Shown here piece after piece: positions 10,090 to 18,673 of a DNA stretch of 64,000 bases. The DNA lies in contig NZ_JUHG01000011.1 of the NCBI RefSeq assembly GCF_000799715.1, forward strand, positions 682,001 through 746,000. The letters are read 5' to 3'. The notes under the pieces are model-generated. The model saw only the letters and a list, made by a program, of their open reading frames with translations, searched no databases and was not told where the DNA came from. Numbering within the stretch: position 1 is the stretch's first letter; each line of letters opens with the position of its first letter. The translations under genes were made by a program, and so were the position numbers. The stretch is from Martinezella rhizogenes (GTDB lineage Bacteria; Pseudomonadota; Alphaproteobacteria; Rhizobiales; Rhizobiaceae).

Positions 10090-10644
10090 TCATCGATTTC
10101 GCGCCCGTTGGATCAGATCGAATGTCTCACGCACATCGGCGATACCAAGAAATTTAGGGGTATTCGAAAGCGCGGGTGTCCAAAGACCGATACCGCCGCC
10201 ACGGCGGCCATAGCCGATCTGGACATCGTCTCCGAAGCTGATCGTACCCGTTCCATTGCCATTCTGATCCAGATCCAGGGTCTGCAACCGCTCCAGCGAT
10301 ACGGTCAGAAGTTTGGAAAACCAGCCTTCACGCAAGACCATGATACGCTGATCGCTGACCGCATATTGCGTCCTTGCGCGGACGAATGCATCCAGCACGA
10401 AACGACCGATGATGAGGTACAAGCCGATCAAGATGAAAGGCAGACCCCACAGCTTGAAAAACAACGGTGCATTGGCCTGGCGCACAGCCATGCTTTCCCA
10501 GAAGATAGCAAAGCCACCCCACATAAGCGAAAGCGGCACCAGGAACAGGTCCTTCCTACTAAACATAAGGCCTTGTTTCGGCCGGCCCTGCCACAACAAC
10601 TTCTCGCCGGGCAGAGCATAGTTCTGAATGTCCGCATTGCTCAT
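10090..10644 (-). CDS. Membrane protein with bacterial PH-like domain
   Basis: This 184-residue protein has two hydrophobic segments (residues about 33-50, LFLVPLSLMWGGFAIFW, and about 65-85, LWGLPFILIGLYLIIGRFV). A PH-like/DUF304 module follows, starting TQYAVSDQRIMVLREGWFSKLLTVSLERLQTLDL. The N-terminal LPGEKLLWQGRPKQG is typical of this family. The function is not known. The gene stands alone between ndh and the Lrp regulator. Confidence 0.75.
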   Translation of the reverse strand: MSNADIQNYALPGEKLLWQGRPKQGLMFSRKDLFLVPLSLMWGGFAIFWESMAVRQANAPLFFKLWGLPFILIGLYLIIGRFVLDAFVRARTQYAVSDQRIMVLREGWFSKLLTVSLERLQTLDLDQNGNGTGTISFGDDVQIGYGRRGGGIGLWTPALSNTPKFLGIADVRETFDLIQRARNR

Positions 10645-10736
10645 GACAAATTGCCTCTAAAGCACACACGCCATGCCACCTTAGCTGAGAGAATTCGCTG
10701 AGATAATATGCAAAACCAGCCTGCGACTCTATGGAC

Positions 10737-11201
10737 CTATTGCGCATAGCCGACGGGAATGGAGGCGCCGCTTTTCAGCTCCTCCATCGAGATCGAGGCG
10801 GACACATCGAAAAGTTCCACCTTGCGGACGATCTGCTTGTAGATGACGTCGTAGTGCTCGACGCGAGGCAACACGACCTTCAGGATGTAGTCATAATTGC
10901 CTGTCAACCGATGCGCCTCGACGATCTCGGGAATATCGCCGATAACCTTGCGGAACTTCTCGATCCATTCGTCAGCATGGTGGGCGGTCTTGATCAGCGC
11001 GTAGAGTGTCGTGGGCACGCCCATCTTCTCGCGGTCGAGCACGACGATGCGCCGGGCGATATGGCCGCTTTCCTCCAGCCGCTGGATGCGCCGAGAGGAG
11101 GCCGAGACCGACAACGCTACGCGGTCGGCAAGGTCCGTCACCGAGATGCCGGCATCGGCCTGCAAGAGATCGAGAATCTTCCGGTCGCGTTCGTCAAGCA
11201 T
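10737..11201 (-). CDS. Lrp/AsnC family transcriptional regulator
   Basis: This 154-residue protein has an N-terminal winged helix-turn-helix (MLDERDRKILDLLQADAGISVTDLADRVALSVSASSRRIQRLEESG) and a C-terminal RAM/ACT-like effector domain (LTGNYDYILKVVLPRVEHYD). The ATG at 11201 is preferred to the upstream TTG at 11210 because GGAG lies about 10 bases before it. It is divergent from an aspartate/glutamate racemase family gene. Paired inverted repeats sit in the shared upstream region, so it probably controls itself and the racemase in response to an amino acid. Confidence 0.92.
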   Translation of the reverse strand: MLDERDRKILDLLQADAGISVTDLADRVALSVSASSRRIQRLEESGHIARRIVVLDREKMGVPTTLYALIKTAHHADEWIEKFRKVIGDIPEIVEAHRLTGNYDYILKVVLPRVEHYDVIYKQIVRKVELFDVSASISMEELKSGASIPVGYAQ

Positions 11202-11229
11202 GTGTGGCAATCTCCATGACGACGCTGTA

Positions 11230-11261
11230 TTTTTGCGTCATTCAACATAATGGCGCAAAAA
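11230..11261. promoter_or_regulatory. 13-base inverted repeat, likely Lrp site 1
   Basis: TTTTTGCGTCATT (11230-11242) and AATGGCGCAAAAA (11249-11261) are inverted arms with one mismatch and a 6-base spacer. The site lies 29-60 bases before the Lrp-type gene. The 16-mer CGTCATTCAACATAAT within it recurs with one change at 11329. Confidence 0.55.
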
Positions 11262-11327
11262 ACCGCAGAAGAAAATGGACTCGCGACAAAGATTGCAAAC
11301 ATAAGGCGGCTGACATGCCGCACTATT

Positions 11328-11349
11328 CCGTCATTCAAAATAATAACGG
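11328..11349. promoter_or_regulatory. 8-base inverted repeat, likely Lrp site 2
   Basis: CCGTCATT (11328-11335) and AATAACGG (11342-11349) are inverted arms with one mismatch and the same 6-base spacer as site 1. The right arm overlaps the GGAGAG ribosome site of the racemase gene, so occupancy would block its expression. It starts 93 bases after the matching position in site 1. Confidence 0.45.
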
Positions 11350-11360
11350 AGAGCAGCACT

Positions 11361-12080
11361 ATGCGCACCATTGGCCTGATCGGCGGCATGAGTTTCGAAA
11401 GCTCCGCGGTCTATTATCGTCTCATCAACGAGATGGTTCGCGCCAAGCTGGGCGGCCTCGCCTCGGCCGAGGTATTGATGTACTCCGTCAATTTCGAAGA
11501 GATCGTTTCGCTGCAGAAGGCCGGTCGCTGGGATGCTGCCGCCGCCCGTCTCGGCGATGTTGCCCATCGCTTGCAGGCCGCCGGCGCCGAATGCATGCTG
11601 ATCTGCACCAACACCATGCATCTGATCGCCCCTGAAGTTGCCGCGCGCATCTCCGTGCCGCTGATCAACATCATCGACGAGACAGCCACAGCGCTGAAAG
11701 CTGCCGGCCGCGTCAAGCCGCTGTTGCTGGCCACCCGCTATACGATGGAGCATGGCTTCTACGCCGATCGCATGGCGCGCAATGGTATCTCCGTCATGGT
11801 GCCGAGCGCCGATGACCGCACCGTCACGCATGATATCATCTTCAGCGAACTCTGCGCCGGCATCGTCAAGGACGAGTCGCGCAAGACGCTGATCGAGATC
11901 ATCGAACGCGCCAAGGCCGCGGGCGCCGATAGCGTCATCCTCGGCTGCACCGAGATCTGCCTGATCCTCGATCCGAACGGGCTCGCTCTGCCGGGCTTTG
12001 ATTCCACCACGATCCACGCGCAAACCGCTGTCGATTTTGCTCTCGACGCGGAAAAGACACGCTCCAGCCAGGCTGCGTGA
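11361..12080 (+). CDS. Aspartate/glutamate racemase family protein
   Basis: This 239-residue cofactor-independent racemase starts MRTIGLIGGMSFESSAVYYRLINE. The two catalytic cysteines are present at Cys82 (MLICTNTMH) and Cys196 (VILGCTEI), so the pair needed to exchange the alpha proton is intact. The best matches in the family are YgeA-like broad-specificity amino acid racemases, so the substrate need not be aspartate. GGAGAG lies upstream of the chosen ATG; a longer frame to 11250 overlaps the operator and is unlikely. It is probably controlled by the divergent Lrp-type regulator. Confidence 0.9.
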   Translation: MRTIGLIGGMSFESSAVYYRLINEMVRAKLGGLASAEVLMYSVNFEEIVSLQKAGRWDAAAARLGDVAHRLQAAGAECMLICTNTMHLIAPEVAARISVPLINIIDETATALKAAGRVKPLLLATRYTMEHGFYADRMARNGISVMVPSADDRTVTHDIIFSELCAGIVKDESRKTLIEIIERAKAAGADSVILGCTEICLILDPNGLALPGFDSTTIHAQTAVDFALDAEKTRSSQAA

Positions 12081-12117
12081 ACCAACCGGAATCTACTTGA
12101 CTGAGTCCACCAAATAA

Positions 12118-12155
12118 TGGACATCGTTTCCTCTATTGCAGGGAGACGATGTCCA
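12118..12155. promoter_or_regulatory. 14-base inverted repeat before the MarR-GNAT gene
   Basis: TGGACATCGTTTCC (12118-12131) and GGAGACGATGTCCA (12142-12155) are inverted arms with a single mismatched pair and a 10-base spacer. The GGGAG ribosome site and start codon lie in the right arm, so it can act as an operator and as an mRNA hairpin hiding the start. A third half-site GTCCA occurs at 12105-12109. Confidence 0.55.
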
Positions 12156-13084
12156 TGTCTGTTACTCCGGAATTCGCGATCATCGACGCGGTCCGCGACT
12201 TCAATCGTTTTTACACGAATTTCCTCGGTGTTCTGAACAAAGCCTATCTCGACAGCTCTTACACGTTGACCGACGCCCGCGTGCTGTTCGAGATCGGCTC
12301 CCATGGCGGTATCGCCGCCTCGGCGCTCACCCGCGATCTGCATCTCGATCCCGCCTATCTCAGCCGCATTCTGAAGCGCTTCCGCGAAGACGGCTTGATC
12401 GAGGCCAAGCCTGATCCTGGTGATCTGCGCAGCCAGATCATCACTGTCACCGACAAGGGACAGGCGCAGTTTCTCGAATTTGTCCGCCGTTCCCGCGCCC
12501 AGCTCGCCGGGCATTTCGACACGCTTGCCGTCGGCGAACCCGAGCGCGTCGTCGAGGCGATGCGGACGATCCAGACAACGCTCGGATCGGATCGGAATAC
12601 ACCACCACCCCTCGTCCTCAGAACCCATCGTGCGGGCGACATAGGCTGGATCGTGCAAAGTCAGGCCCGCTTCTACACGGAGGAGTTCGGCTGGGATGAC
12701 CGTTTTGAAGGATTGGTCGCGAAAGTCGGAGGCGAATTCCTATCCAGGTTCAATCCCGATAAGGAACGATGCTGGATCGCCGAGCGCGGCGGCCAGAATG
12801 TCGGTTCTGTCATGATTACCGACGGTGGCGACGGTATCGCAAAGCTCCGGCTGCTTTACATCGACAAGGCGGCGCGCGGTCTCGGCCTCGGCAAATTGTT
12901 GGTCGACGAATGCATACGCTTCTCGCGCGACGCCAGTTACCGGCAACTCTCACTCTGGACCAACGACATCCTCGACGCCGCCCGGGCCATCTATATCAAG
13001 ACTGGTTTCCGGCTTGTTTCCGAGGAGAAGCATCGGATGTTCGGCCCGGAATTGAACGGCCAGACCTGGGTGCTGGACTTGTGA
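12155..13084 (+). CDS. MarR-GNAT fusion: helix-turn-helix regulator with N-acetyltransferase domain
   Basis: This 309-residue protein has an N-terminal MarR winged-helix domain (residues about 1-140: SYTLTDARVLFEIGSHGGIAASALTRDLHLDPAYLSRILKRFREDGLIEAKPDPGD). A C-terminal GNAT acetyltransferase domain (about 155-305) carries the acetyl-CoA loop LYIDKAARGLGLGKLLVDECI. Such fusions are known in soil bacteria. The acetyltransferase part may act as a sensor or modify a small amine. The ATG at 12155 is preferred over 12149 because GGGAG is 9 bases away rather than 3. The start lies within a strong inverted repeat, which suggests autoregulation. Confidence 0.88.
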   Translation: MSVTPEFAIIDAVRDFNRFYTNFLGVLNKAYLDSSYTLTDARVLFEIGSHGGIAASALTRDLHLDPAYLSRILKRFREDGLIEAKPDPGDLRSQIITVTDKGQAQFLEFVRRSRAQLAGHFDTLAVGEPERVVEAMRTIQTTLGSDRNTPPPLVLRTHRAGDIGWIVQSQARFYTEEFGWDDRFEGLVAKVGGEFLSRFNPDKERCWIAERGGQNVGSVMITDGGDGIAKLRLLYIDKAARGLGLGKLLVDECIRFSRDASYRQLSLWTNDILDAARAIYIKTGFRLVSEEKHRMFGPELNGQTWVLDL

Positions 13085-13173
13085 TCTGTCATCGGCGGTC
13101 GTGAATATAGACAGCCGCCAGATCGATCAATAATGTCGATATAGCCTTGATTTGCATGGGGATATCGCCATCC

Positions 13174-13680
13174 ATGACCAGTACGACCGAGATCCGGATA
13201 CTGCCGATAGCCAACGAGCATATCGAGGGCTTTCATAAGGCACTCGATACCGTTGCGCGTGAGCGAAAATATCTGTCCATGCTGGAAGCATTCCCTCTGG
13301 AGGAAACACGCACCTTCGTGCTCGGCATGATCCGGGACGGCAATCCGCAATTCGTCGCCCTGGATAGAGAAACGGTGGTCGGCTGGTGCGACATCAGCCG
13401 CCATTTCTTCCCTTCGCACGCCCATGGCGGCAAACTCGGCATGGGGGTCATTCCGTCCTATCGCGGCAAGGGCCTGGGCCAGCGGCTAATAGAAGCGACC
13501 TTGCAGGCGGCGCGCGGCGCGGGCTTTGTGCGCGTGGAGCTCAGCGTGCATGCCGACAATGCCCGCGCCATCGCCCTTTATGAGAGGGTCGGCTTTGTCC
13601 GGGAGGGCATCGCGCGCAAATCCGCCTGCATCGAAGGGCGCTATATCGACGCCATCAATATGGCGCTCCTCTACGAATAG
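13174..13680 (+). CDS. GNAT family N-acetyltransferase
   Basis: This acetyltransferase of about 168 residues has the acetyl-CoA binding motif GMGVIPSYRGKGLGQRLIEATLQAARGAGF and the C-terminal beta-bulge region LSVHADNARAIALYERVGFVREGIARKSACIEGRYID. That region is typical of the YhhY/PhnO-like branch that acetylates amino acids or small amines. The start at 13174 follows a GGGGAT, but an ATG at 13156 is possible. It lies 89 bases behind the MarR-GNAT fusion on the same strand and may be co-transcribed. The substrate is unknown. Confidence 0.85.
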   Translation: MTSTTEIRILPIANEHIEGFHKALDTVARERKYLSMLEAFPLEETRTFVLGMIRDGNPQFVALDRETVVGWCDISRHFFPSHAHGGKLGMGVIPSYRGKGLGQRLIEATLQAARGAGFVRVELSVHADNARAIALYERVGFVREGIARKSACIEGRYIDAINMALLYE

Positions 13681-13754
13681 ACCTGCTGTAAATCAGCGAA
13701 AGCTCCGGCGAGACTTGTCACGATTTTGTTGCGACGCAAAATTCCGCTTGATTT

Positions 13755-13770
13755 GGAAACGATCATTTCC
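13755..13770. promoter_or_regulatory. Imperfect palindrome before a TetR gene
   Basis: GGAAACGATCATTTCC is a 16-base palindrome with one mismatched pair, 13 bases before the TetR gene at 13783. Similar GGAAA-N6-TTTCC sites are bound by TetR repressors that control an adjacent transporter gene. Confidence 0.4.
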
Positions 13771-13782
13771 TAAAGAAGCTGC

Positions 13783-14400
13783 ATGACAACGGACTCACTG
13801 GACATTTCGCCGAAGCTGCGCGGCCGCCCGCGCGAATTCGATATGGACGCAGCGCTTGACGAGGCGTTGCGTGTCTTTTCCGAGCGCGGCTATTATGCCG
13901 CCTCGATCAGCGAACTGACCGAGGCCATGGGGCTGACCGCCGGCAGCGTCTACAAGGCATTCGGAGACAAGCGCGGCATATTCCTCGCCGCCTTTGGCCG
14001 CTATCGCCATGTACGGCAGCAATTGATCGACGAGTGCCTGGGCCGCGCCGGAAGCGGTCACGACAAGCTGCATGCATTGGTGAGATTTTTTGCCGAGGCA
14101 TCCTGTGGCGAGATCGGTCGAAGGGGCTGCCTCGTCGTTGGAAGCGCCACCGAACTCGCGCTTTTCGACGAGGAAGTCGCCGGCCGCGTCGGCGCGGCTT
14201 TCGAGTTCGATGAGCGCCGCATCCTGGATCTCATCCGCCTCGGACAGGCGGATGGCTCCATACCCAGGCACGTCGATGCCGAAAGCACGGCCTGCACGCT
14301 GCTCTGCCTCACGAAAGGCATGCGCGTGATCGGAAAAACTGGCCGAGGACACGAGCAGATGCTCGCCGTCGCCGCAGCAGCCATGAAATTACTGGACTGA
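13783..14400 (+). CDS. TetR family regulator of an MFS transporter
   Basis: This 205-residue regulator has an N-terminal helix-turn-helix (REFDMDAALDEALRVFSERGYYAASISELTEAMGLTAGSVYKAFGDKRGIFLAAF, residues about 17-66) and a C-terminal domain of the kind seen in AcrR/YxaF-like repressors (RRGCLVVGSATELA). The MFS transporter follows 55 bases later on the same strand, so the two form a likely repressor-exporter operon. The palindrome just before the start is a candidate operator. Confidence 0.9.
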   Translation: MTTDSLDISPKLRGRPREFDMDAALDEALRVFSERGYYAASISELTEAMGLTAGSVYKAFGDKRGIFLAAFGRYRHVRQQLIDECLGRAGSGHDKLHALVRFFAEASCGEIGRRGCLVVGSATELALFDEEVAGRVGAAFEFDERRILDLIRLGQADGSIPRHVDAESTACTLLCLTKGMRVIGKTGRGHEQMLAVAAAAMKLLD

Positions 14401-14455
14401 TTTTCATCGAACTTTCGGGGAGCCCGCTCCCCTTGCCCGCATCAAGGATCAAGAC

Positions 14456-15670
14456 ATGCCCGCAACCGCCGCTGCCACGCGGGAGAGCACTCCGCTCCCC
14501 GAAAAGACCATTTCGCCATTGATGACCTTCATGTTCGCCGCCGCCTGTGGGCTGGTGGCCGCCAATCTCTATTACGGACAACCGCTGGCCGGCCCGATCA
14601 GCCAGGCACTCGGCTTCACGCCGGCGGCAACCGGCCTGATCGTCACGCTGACGCAGATCGGTTATGGCCTCGGCCTGCTGCTGATCGTGCCGCTCGGCGA
14701 TCTCCTGGAAAACCGCCGGCTGGTGCTGACGCTGGTTGCGCTTGCGGCCGTGGCACTCGTCGGCGCCGCCTTCGCATGGTCGCCGTCGCTCTTCCTGCTC
14801 GCCTCGCTCTGTATTGGCCTCGCTTCGGTCGCGGTGCAGGTGCTGGTGCCTTTCGCCGCCCATATGGCGCCGGATGCCAGCCGTGGCGCTGTTGTCGGCA
14901 ATGTCATGAGCGGCCTTCTCTGTGGTATCATGCTCGCCCGGCCGGCTGCGAGCTTCCTGTCGGAGCTGCTCTCCTGGCATGCCGTCTACATTATCTCCGC
15001 CGGTGTCATGATCGTGCTTGCCATCATCCTGCGCATCGTCCTGCCGACCCGCCGTCCGCACACCAAGCTGCATTACGGGCAACTGCTGTCCTCCATGGGC
15101 CATCTCGCCCTGCATGAGCCGATACTGCAACGCCGCGCGCTTTATCAGGCCTGCATGTTCGGCGCCTTCAGCCTGTTCTGGACGACGACGCCATTGCTGC
15201 TGGCCAGCCCAACCTTCGGCCTGACACAGAACGGCATCGCCCTCTTCGCACTGGCGGGAGCGGCAGGCGCGGTCGCATCGCCGATCGCCGGTCGTCTCGC
15301 CGATCGTGGCCTGACGAAGTTCGCCACCGGCTCCGCCATGGTGCTCGCCATCGTCGCCTTCCTCATCGGCCATGCCTCCGGCAGCGGCTCGCTGCTGGCG
15401 CTCATCACGCTGACACTCTCCGGCATCATGCTCGATTTCGGTGTGCAGACCAATCTCGTGGTCGGCCAGCGCGCCATCTATGCGCTGAGCGCCGAACACC
15501 GCAGCCGCCTGAACGGTCTCTATATGGCGACATTCTTCACGGGCGGCGCGATCGGCTCGGCGCTCGGCGGCTGGGCCTATGCCACAGGTGGCTGGAACCT
15601 TACCTCGTGGATCGGCGTCGCTTTCCCGGTCGTGGCGTTGCTTATCTTCCTGACCGAACGGGGAAAATGA
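14456..15670 (+). CDS. MFS transporter (drug/metabolite efflux type)
   Basis: This 404-residue inner-membrane protein has about 12 predicted transmembrane segments. The N-terminal half opens with FAAACGLVAANLYYGQPLAGPISQALGF and has the motif A-like loop PLGDLLENRRLV after TM2. The same first-helix pattern is common in YdhP/YybF-like exporters. AAGGATCAAGAC precedes the ATG. It follows the TetR gene and ends exactly where the convergent monooxygenase ends (stop codons adjoin at 15670/15671), with no terminator between. The substrate is not known. Confidence 0.9.
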   Translation: MPATAAATRESTPLPEKTISPLMTFMFAAACGLVAANLYYGQPLAGPISQALGFTPAATGLIVTLTQIGYGLGLLLIVPLGDLLENRRLVLTLVALAAVALVGAAFAWSPSLFLLASLCIGLASVAVQVLVPFAAHMAPDASRGAVVGNVMSGLLCGIMLARPAASFLSELLSWHAVYIISAGVMIVLAIILRIVLPTRRPHTKLHYGQLLSSMGHLALHEPILQRRALYQACMFGAFSLFWTTTPLLLASPTFGLTQNGIALFALAGAAGAVASPIAGRLADRGLTKFATGSAMVLAIVAFLIGHASGSGSLLALITLTLSGIMLDFGVQTNLVVGQRAIYALSAEHRSRLNGLYMATFFTGGAIGSALGGWAYATGGWNLTSWIGVAFPVVALLIFLTERGK

Positions 15671-16918
15671 TCAGGATGGCTGCGGGACGGCGTTCCGCAG
15701 CCAATCGCATTCGCTGAGGCCGGCCGCCACGAAGGGGTCAATCAAGGTGCCGGAGACGATCGACGCCAGTATCTGCGGCCCCGGCGGTATCGTGGCGATG
15801 GTCGCGACCAACCGGTCGCGGACCCAGGCAAGGGCTGCCGAATCCGACTGGTAGAATGGCGTAAACGCCAACGACAGCAGCTGGAACAACCGCACATGCA
15901 ACCGCCGCGCCTGCGCGTAGGCGGCAAGTGCTGCGCCAATGTCCTCATTGCTCGCCAATGCGTGCGCAAGAGCGGCTACATCCAGCAGCGCCATATTGGC
16001 ACCCTGCCCGAGCTGCGGGCTGGTCGAATGTGCGGCGTCGCCGACAAAGACCGTGCGGCCGCTATAGGGCGTTGCCATGGTCCGGTGGGCGTATCGCGCC
16101 AGCGTCAACTGCTCCCAATCGCTGATCTGGTCGAGCAAGGGCTGACATTCCGGCCAATAGCTGCGGATTGCCGCCTTCCAGCGATCAAGCCCCTGCAGAC
16201 GCACCTCGTCGACATCCGCGACCTTGAGGCTCCAGAACAACGCCGCCTGCTTCGGCACATCCGGTTGCCGCCGCCCGATCGGCAGCACGCCGATCATCAC
16301 CTTCGCCTGATCGTAGCGCTGCGTCAGCGCCCTCTCATCCACCAATCCGTCCGGACAATCCAGCGTCGCCCAGAACGCTCCATAGGTGAGGTTGCGCGTA
16401 CACGGCGCAACCGGCGAAGCCGTGACCAGTTCGGAACGCGCGCCGCTGGCATCAATGACAAGATCATAGGGTCCCAGCCGCTCGCCGCCCTCAACCGCGA
16501 GATAGGTCTGATCGCCCTCCTCCAACAACGAAACCACCCGCCGCCCGGTGAACACGAAATGTCTCCGGGTGGAGACCTCATTGTAAAGTGTATCGAACAG
16601 TGCGGCACGATGAACCGCAAGCCCATAGCGCCCACCGGCCAGCGCGTCATAGCGCACATCGAGAACGGTACGACCACGCTTCGTCTCGGTGCCGAACAAC
16701 CGGTCTATACGATTGCCGGCCGCGTGAATGGCGGGGCCAAGGCCGAGCGATTCCAGCACGGTCAGCCCGGTCGGCTGAAGCATCAGCGCGGATCCGACAG
16801 GCGCGGGATTATCGAAACGTTCGATGATCTCAATCGCATGGCCCGCACGCGAGAGAAACAGAGCAGCGGCAAGCCCGGCAGGTCCGGCGCCGACAGTGGC
16901 AATTTTCAGAGATTTCAC
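15671..16918 (-). CDS. FAD-dependent aromatic-ring monooxygenase
   Basis: This 415-residue flavoprotein of the p-hydroxybenzoate/salicylate hydroxylase family has an N-terminal GxGxxG motif (KIATVGAGPAGLAAALFLSRAGHAIEIIER). The second FAD/NAD(P)H motif, with the Asp, is VIDASGARSELV. The GD motif is FVGDAAHSTSPQLGQGANMALLD. It would use NAD(P)H and O2 to hydroxylate an aromatic compound. The GTG at 16918, 11 bases after the HxlR stop, is the best start; no ATG fits the conserved N-terminus. It forms an operon with the HxlR regulator. The substrate is not known. Confidence 0.87.
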   Translation of the reverse strand: MKSLKIATVGAGPAGLAAALFLSRAGHAIEIIERFDNPAPVGSALMLQPTGLTVLESLGLGPAIHAAGNRIDRLFGTETKRGRTVLDVRYDALAGGRYGLAVHRAALFDTLYNEVSTRRHFVFTGRRVVSLLEEGDQTYLAVEGGERLGPYDLVIDASGARSELVTASPVAPCTRNLTYGAFWATLDCPDGLVDERALTQRYDQAKVMIGVLPIGRRQPDVPKQAALFWSLKVADVDEVRLQGLDRWKAAIRSYWPECQPLLDQISDWEQLTLARYAHRTMATPYSGRTVFVGDAAHSTSPQLGQGANMALLDVAALAHALASNEDIGAALAAYAQARRLHVRLFQLLSLAFTPFYQSDSAALAWVRDRLVATIATIPPGPQILASIVSGTLIDPFVAAGLSECDWLRNAVPQPS

Positions 16919-16928
16919 GGTGTCGCGC

Positions 16929-17345
16929 TCAGTCCTGCGATTGATCGAAATGGACACGCGCGGCGCGCACCGCCTCATGATTGGCCTCGGCCCAGTTCAA
17001 AAGCGGCGCCAGCGGTACGTAGAGCGAGCGGCCAAGATCGGTCATGCGGTATTCGACGCTCGGCGGCTTGGTCGGGAAAACCTCGCGACCGACATAGCCG
17101 TCCCGCTGCAGGTCGCGCAGCGTCTGGGTCAGCATGCGCTGGGAAATATCGGGCACCATCCGGCGCAGTTCGCCAAAACGATAGGCCCGCTGTGCCAGTG
17201 CCTCGAGCAACAGGATCGACCACTTGCCGCCGATCTGCGAAATCAGATCCCGCACTGGGCAATTGGTGAAATCGAGTTTGCTGATATCGACGGCACGCAG
17301 CGGTGCCTCTATGCTGCGAAGATTGACGACGGTGCTGGCGCTCAT
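16929..17345 (-). CDS. HxlR family transcriptional regulator
   Basis: This 138-residue winged-helix regulator has the family signature [80 protein letters not shown]. The conserved Cys49-equivalent (NCPV) is often redox- or quinone-reactive in this family. AGGGA precedes the ATG at 17345. It is divergent from an NmrA-like quinone reductase gene, the same pairing as ytfH/qorB, and heads an operon with the monooxygenase. It probably responds to quinones or electrophiles. Confidence 0.92.
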   Translation of the reverse strand: MSASTVVNLRSIEAPLRAVDISKLDFTNCPVRDLISQIGGKWSILLLEALAQRAYRFGELRRMVPDISQRMLTQTLRDLQRDGYVGREVFPTKPPSVEYRMTDLGRSLYVPLAPLLNWAEANHEAVRAARVHFDQSQD

Positions 17346-17482
17346 GCTGGTTCCCTTAACGTAACCTACAGCTGAAAAACTGCCTCCTTTACAGGCCGAA
17401 GTCAATTCCTATTCTAGTGTTAGTCTCTTTTTGAGAGCGACAAACCTCTGCGAGTCCGTGGCGGTCAAACAAGGATAAAGAC

Positions 17483-18370
17483 ATGAGCAGCACCCTCCTC
17501 GTTACCGGCGCCGCCGGCCAGCTCGGCCAGCGCGTCATTCATCACTTGCTGGAGACCTACAAGGTTGCTCCCGGCGGCATCATCGCCGCCACCCGCAGCC
17601 CCGAGAAGCTCGCCGATCTCGCCGCCAAGGGCGTCGTCACCCGCAAAGCCGATTTCGACGATGCTGCCACTCTTCCCGCCGCCTTCGCCGGTGTCGATCG
17701 CCTGCTGATCATCAGCACGGACGAACTCGCAGTTCCCGGTCTGCGCCTGAAGCAACAGACGGCTGCCGTCGAAGCTGCGAAAAAGGCCGGCGTCAAGCAT
17801 ATCCTCTATACGTCCATGCCCGCCCCGGACGGTTCGCTCGTCAGCTTCGCGCCTGATCATCTCGGCACCGAAAACGCCATCAAGGCGAGCGGCATCGGCT
17901 ACACCATCCTGCGCGACGCCTGGTATTTCGACAATTTCCTGATGGGTCTGCCGCATAGCCTCGAAGCCGGCAAGTGGTACACCGCGACCGGCGGCGGCCG
18001 TACCAGCAACATCAGCCGCGAAGATTGCGCGCTCGCCATTGCCGCAGCACTTGCCTCCGACACGACGGAAAGCGCGACCTATACCCTGACCGGCTCCACG
18101 TCGTTGACGATCGAAGATGTGGCCTCCGTCGTCAGCAAGGTCACCGGCCGTCCGCTTGAGGTCGTGCAGGCGAACGACGAACAATTCGCCGCTGGCCTGA
18201 CCGGTGCCGGCCTGCCGAAATTCGTGGTCGACATGCTCGTCTCCGCCGACGCCAACGCCCGCGCCGGCAAATTCGACATCCTCACCAATGACTTCAACAA
18301 GCTGACCGGCAAAGAGCCGCAAACGGTGCGCGCCTTTTTCGAAGAGCATAAGGCTGCGCTTTTGGGCTGA
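17483..18370 (+). CDS. NmrA-like NAD(P)H-dependent reductase (QorB-like)
   Basis: This 295-residue extended-type Rossmann protein has the N-terminal VTGAAGQLGQRVIHHLLE. The lack of the usual YxxxK catalytic pair is typical of the NmrA/QorB subfamily. HILYTSMPAPDGSLVSFAPDH and TILRDAWYFDNFL are family landmarks. QorB reduces quinones with NADPH. The divergent HxlR gene supports a quinone-stress role, matching the well-known qorB/ytfH pair. The ribosome site AAGGATAAAGAC precedes the ATG. Confidence 0.9.
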   Translation: MSSTLLVTGAAGQLGQRVIHHLLETYKVAPGGIIAATRSPEKLADLAAKGVVTRKADFDDAATLPAAFAGVDRLLIISTDELAVPGLRLKQQTAAVEAAKKAGVKHILYTSMPAPDGSLVSFAPDHLGTENAIKASGIGYTILRDAWYFDNFLMGLPHSLEAGKWYTATGGGRTSNISREDCALAIAAALASDTTESATYTLTGSTSLTIEDVASVVSKVTGRPLEVVQANDEQFAAGLTGAGLPKFVVDMLVSADANARAGKFDILTNDFNKLTGKEPQTVRAFFEEHKAALLG

Positions 18371-18673
18371 GTTTTCGGATGGTCAGGCATCTGCGCCACT
18401 ATCGCAAACTTGTGCTTGTTCCCTCGTCCCGACCCTCTCCCAGCATTGCGGGGAGAGGGAATTTTCACGCTTTATACGCAAATTCTAACCGCGTCACGTC
18501 GGCGAACCGGTGCGGTATTATACAACAAATACCATCAGCCGTTTCGCAGCGTCGCGATGGCCGTCTTGCGCCATTTTCGGCCATTCGCTTGCTCGCGGCC
18601 TTCCCAGTGAAACGCACCGCAGCACGGTACGCCCGGCACTGGGAATGCTCGGCTAGCTCTGACTTGTCGCCGG
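18371..18673. other. Intergenic stretch without a gene
   Basis: About 300 bases between the convergent reductase and GST genes hold no convincing coding frame. The only notable structure is the palindrome listed at 18432-18460. Codon-like bias is absent. Confidence 0.6.
18432..18460. repeat. Palindromic intergenic element (RIME-like)
   Basis: CCCTCTCCC (18433-18441) and GGGAGAGGG (18451-18459) are perfect inverted arms around a 9-base loop. The form matches the short palindromes scattered between genes of rhizobia (Rhizobium intergenic mosaic elements). Family assignment is by appearance only. Confidence 0.4.
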
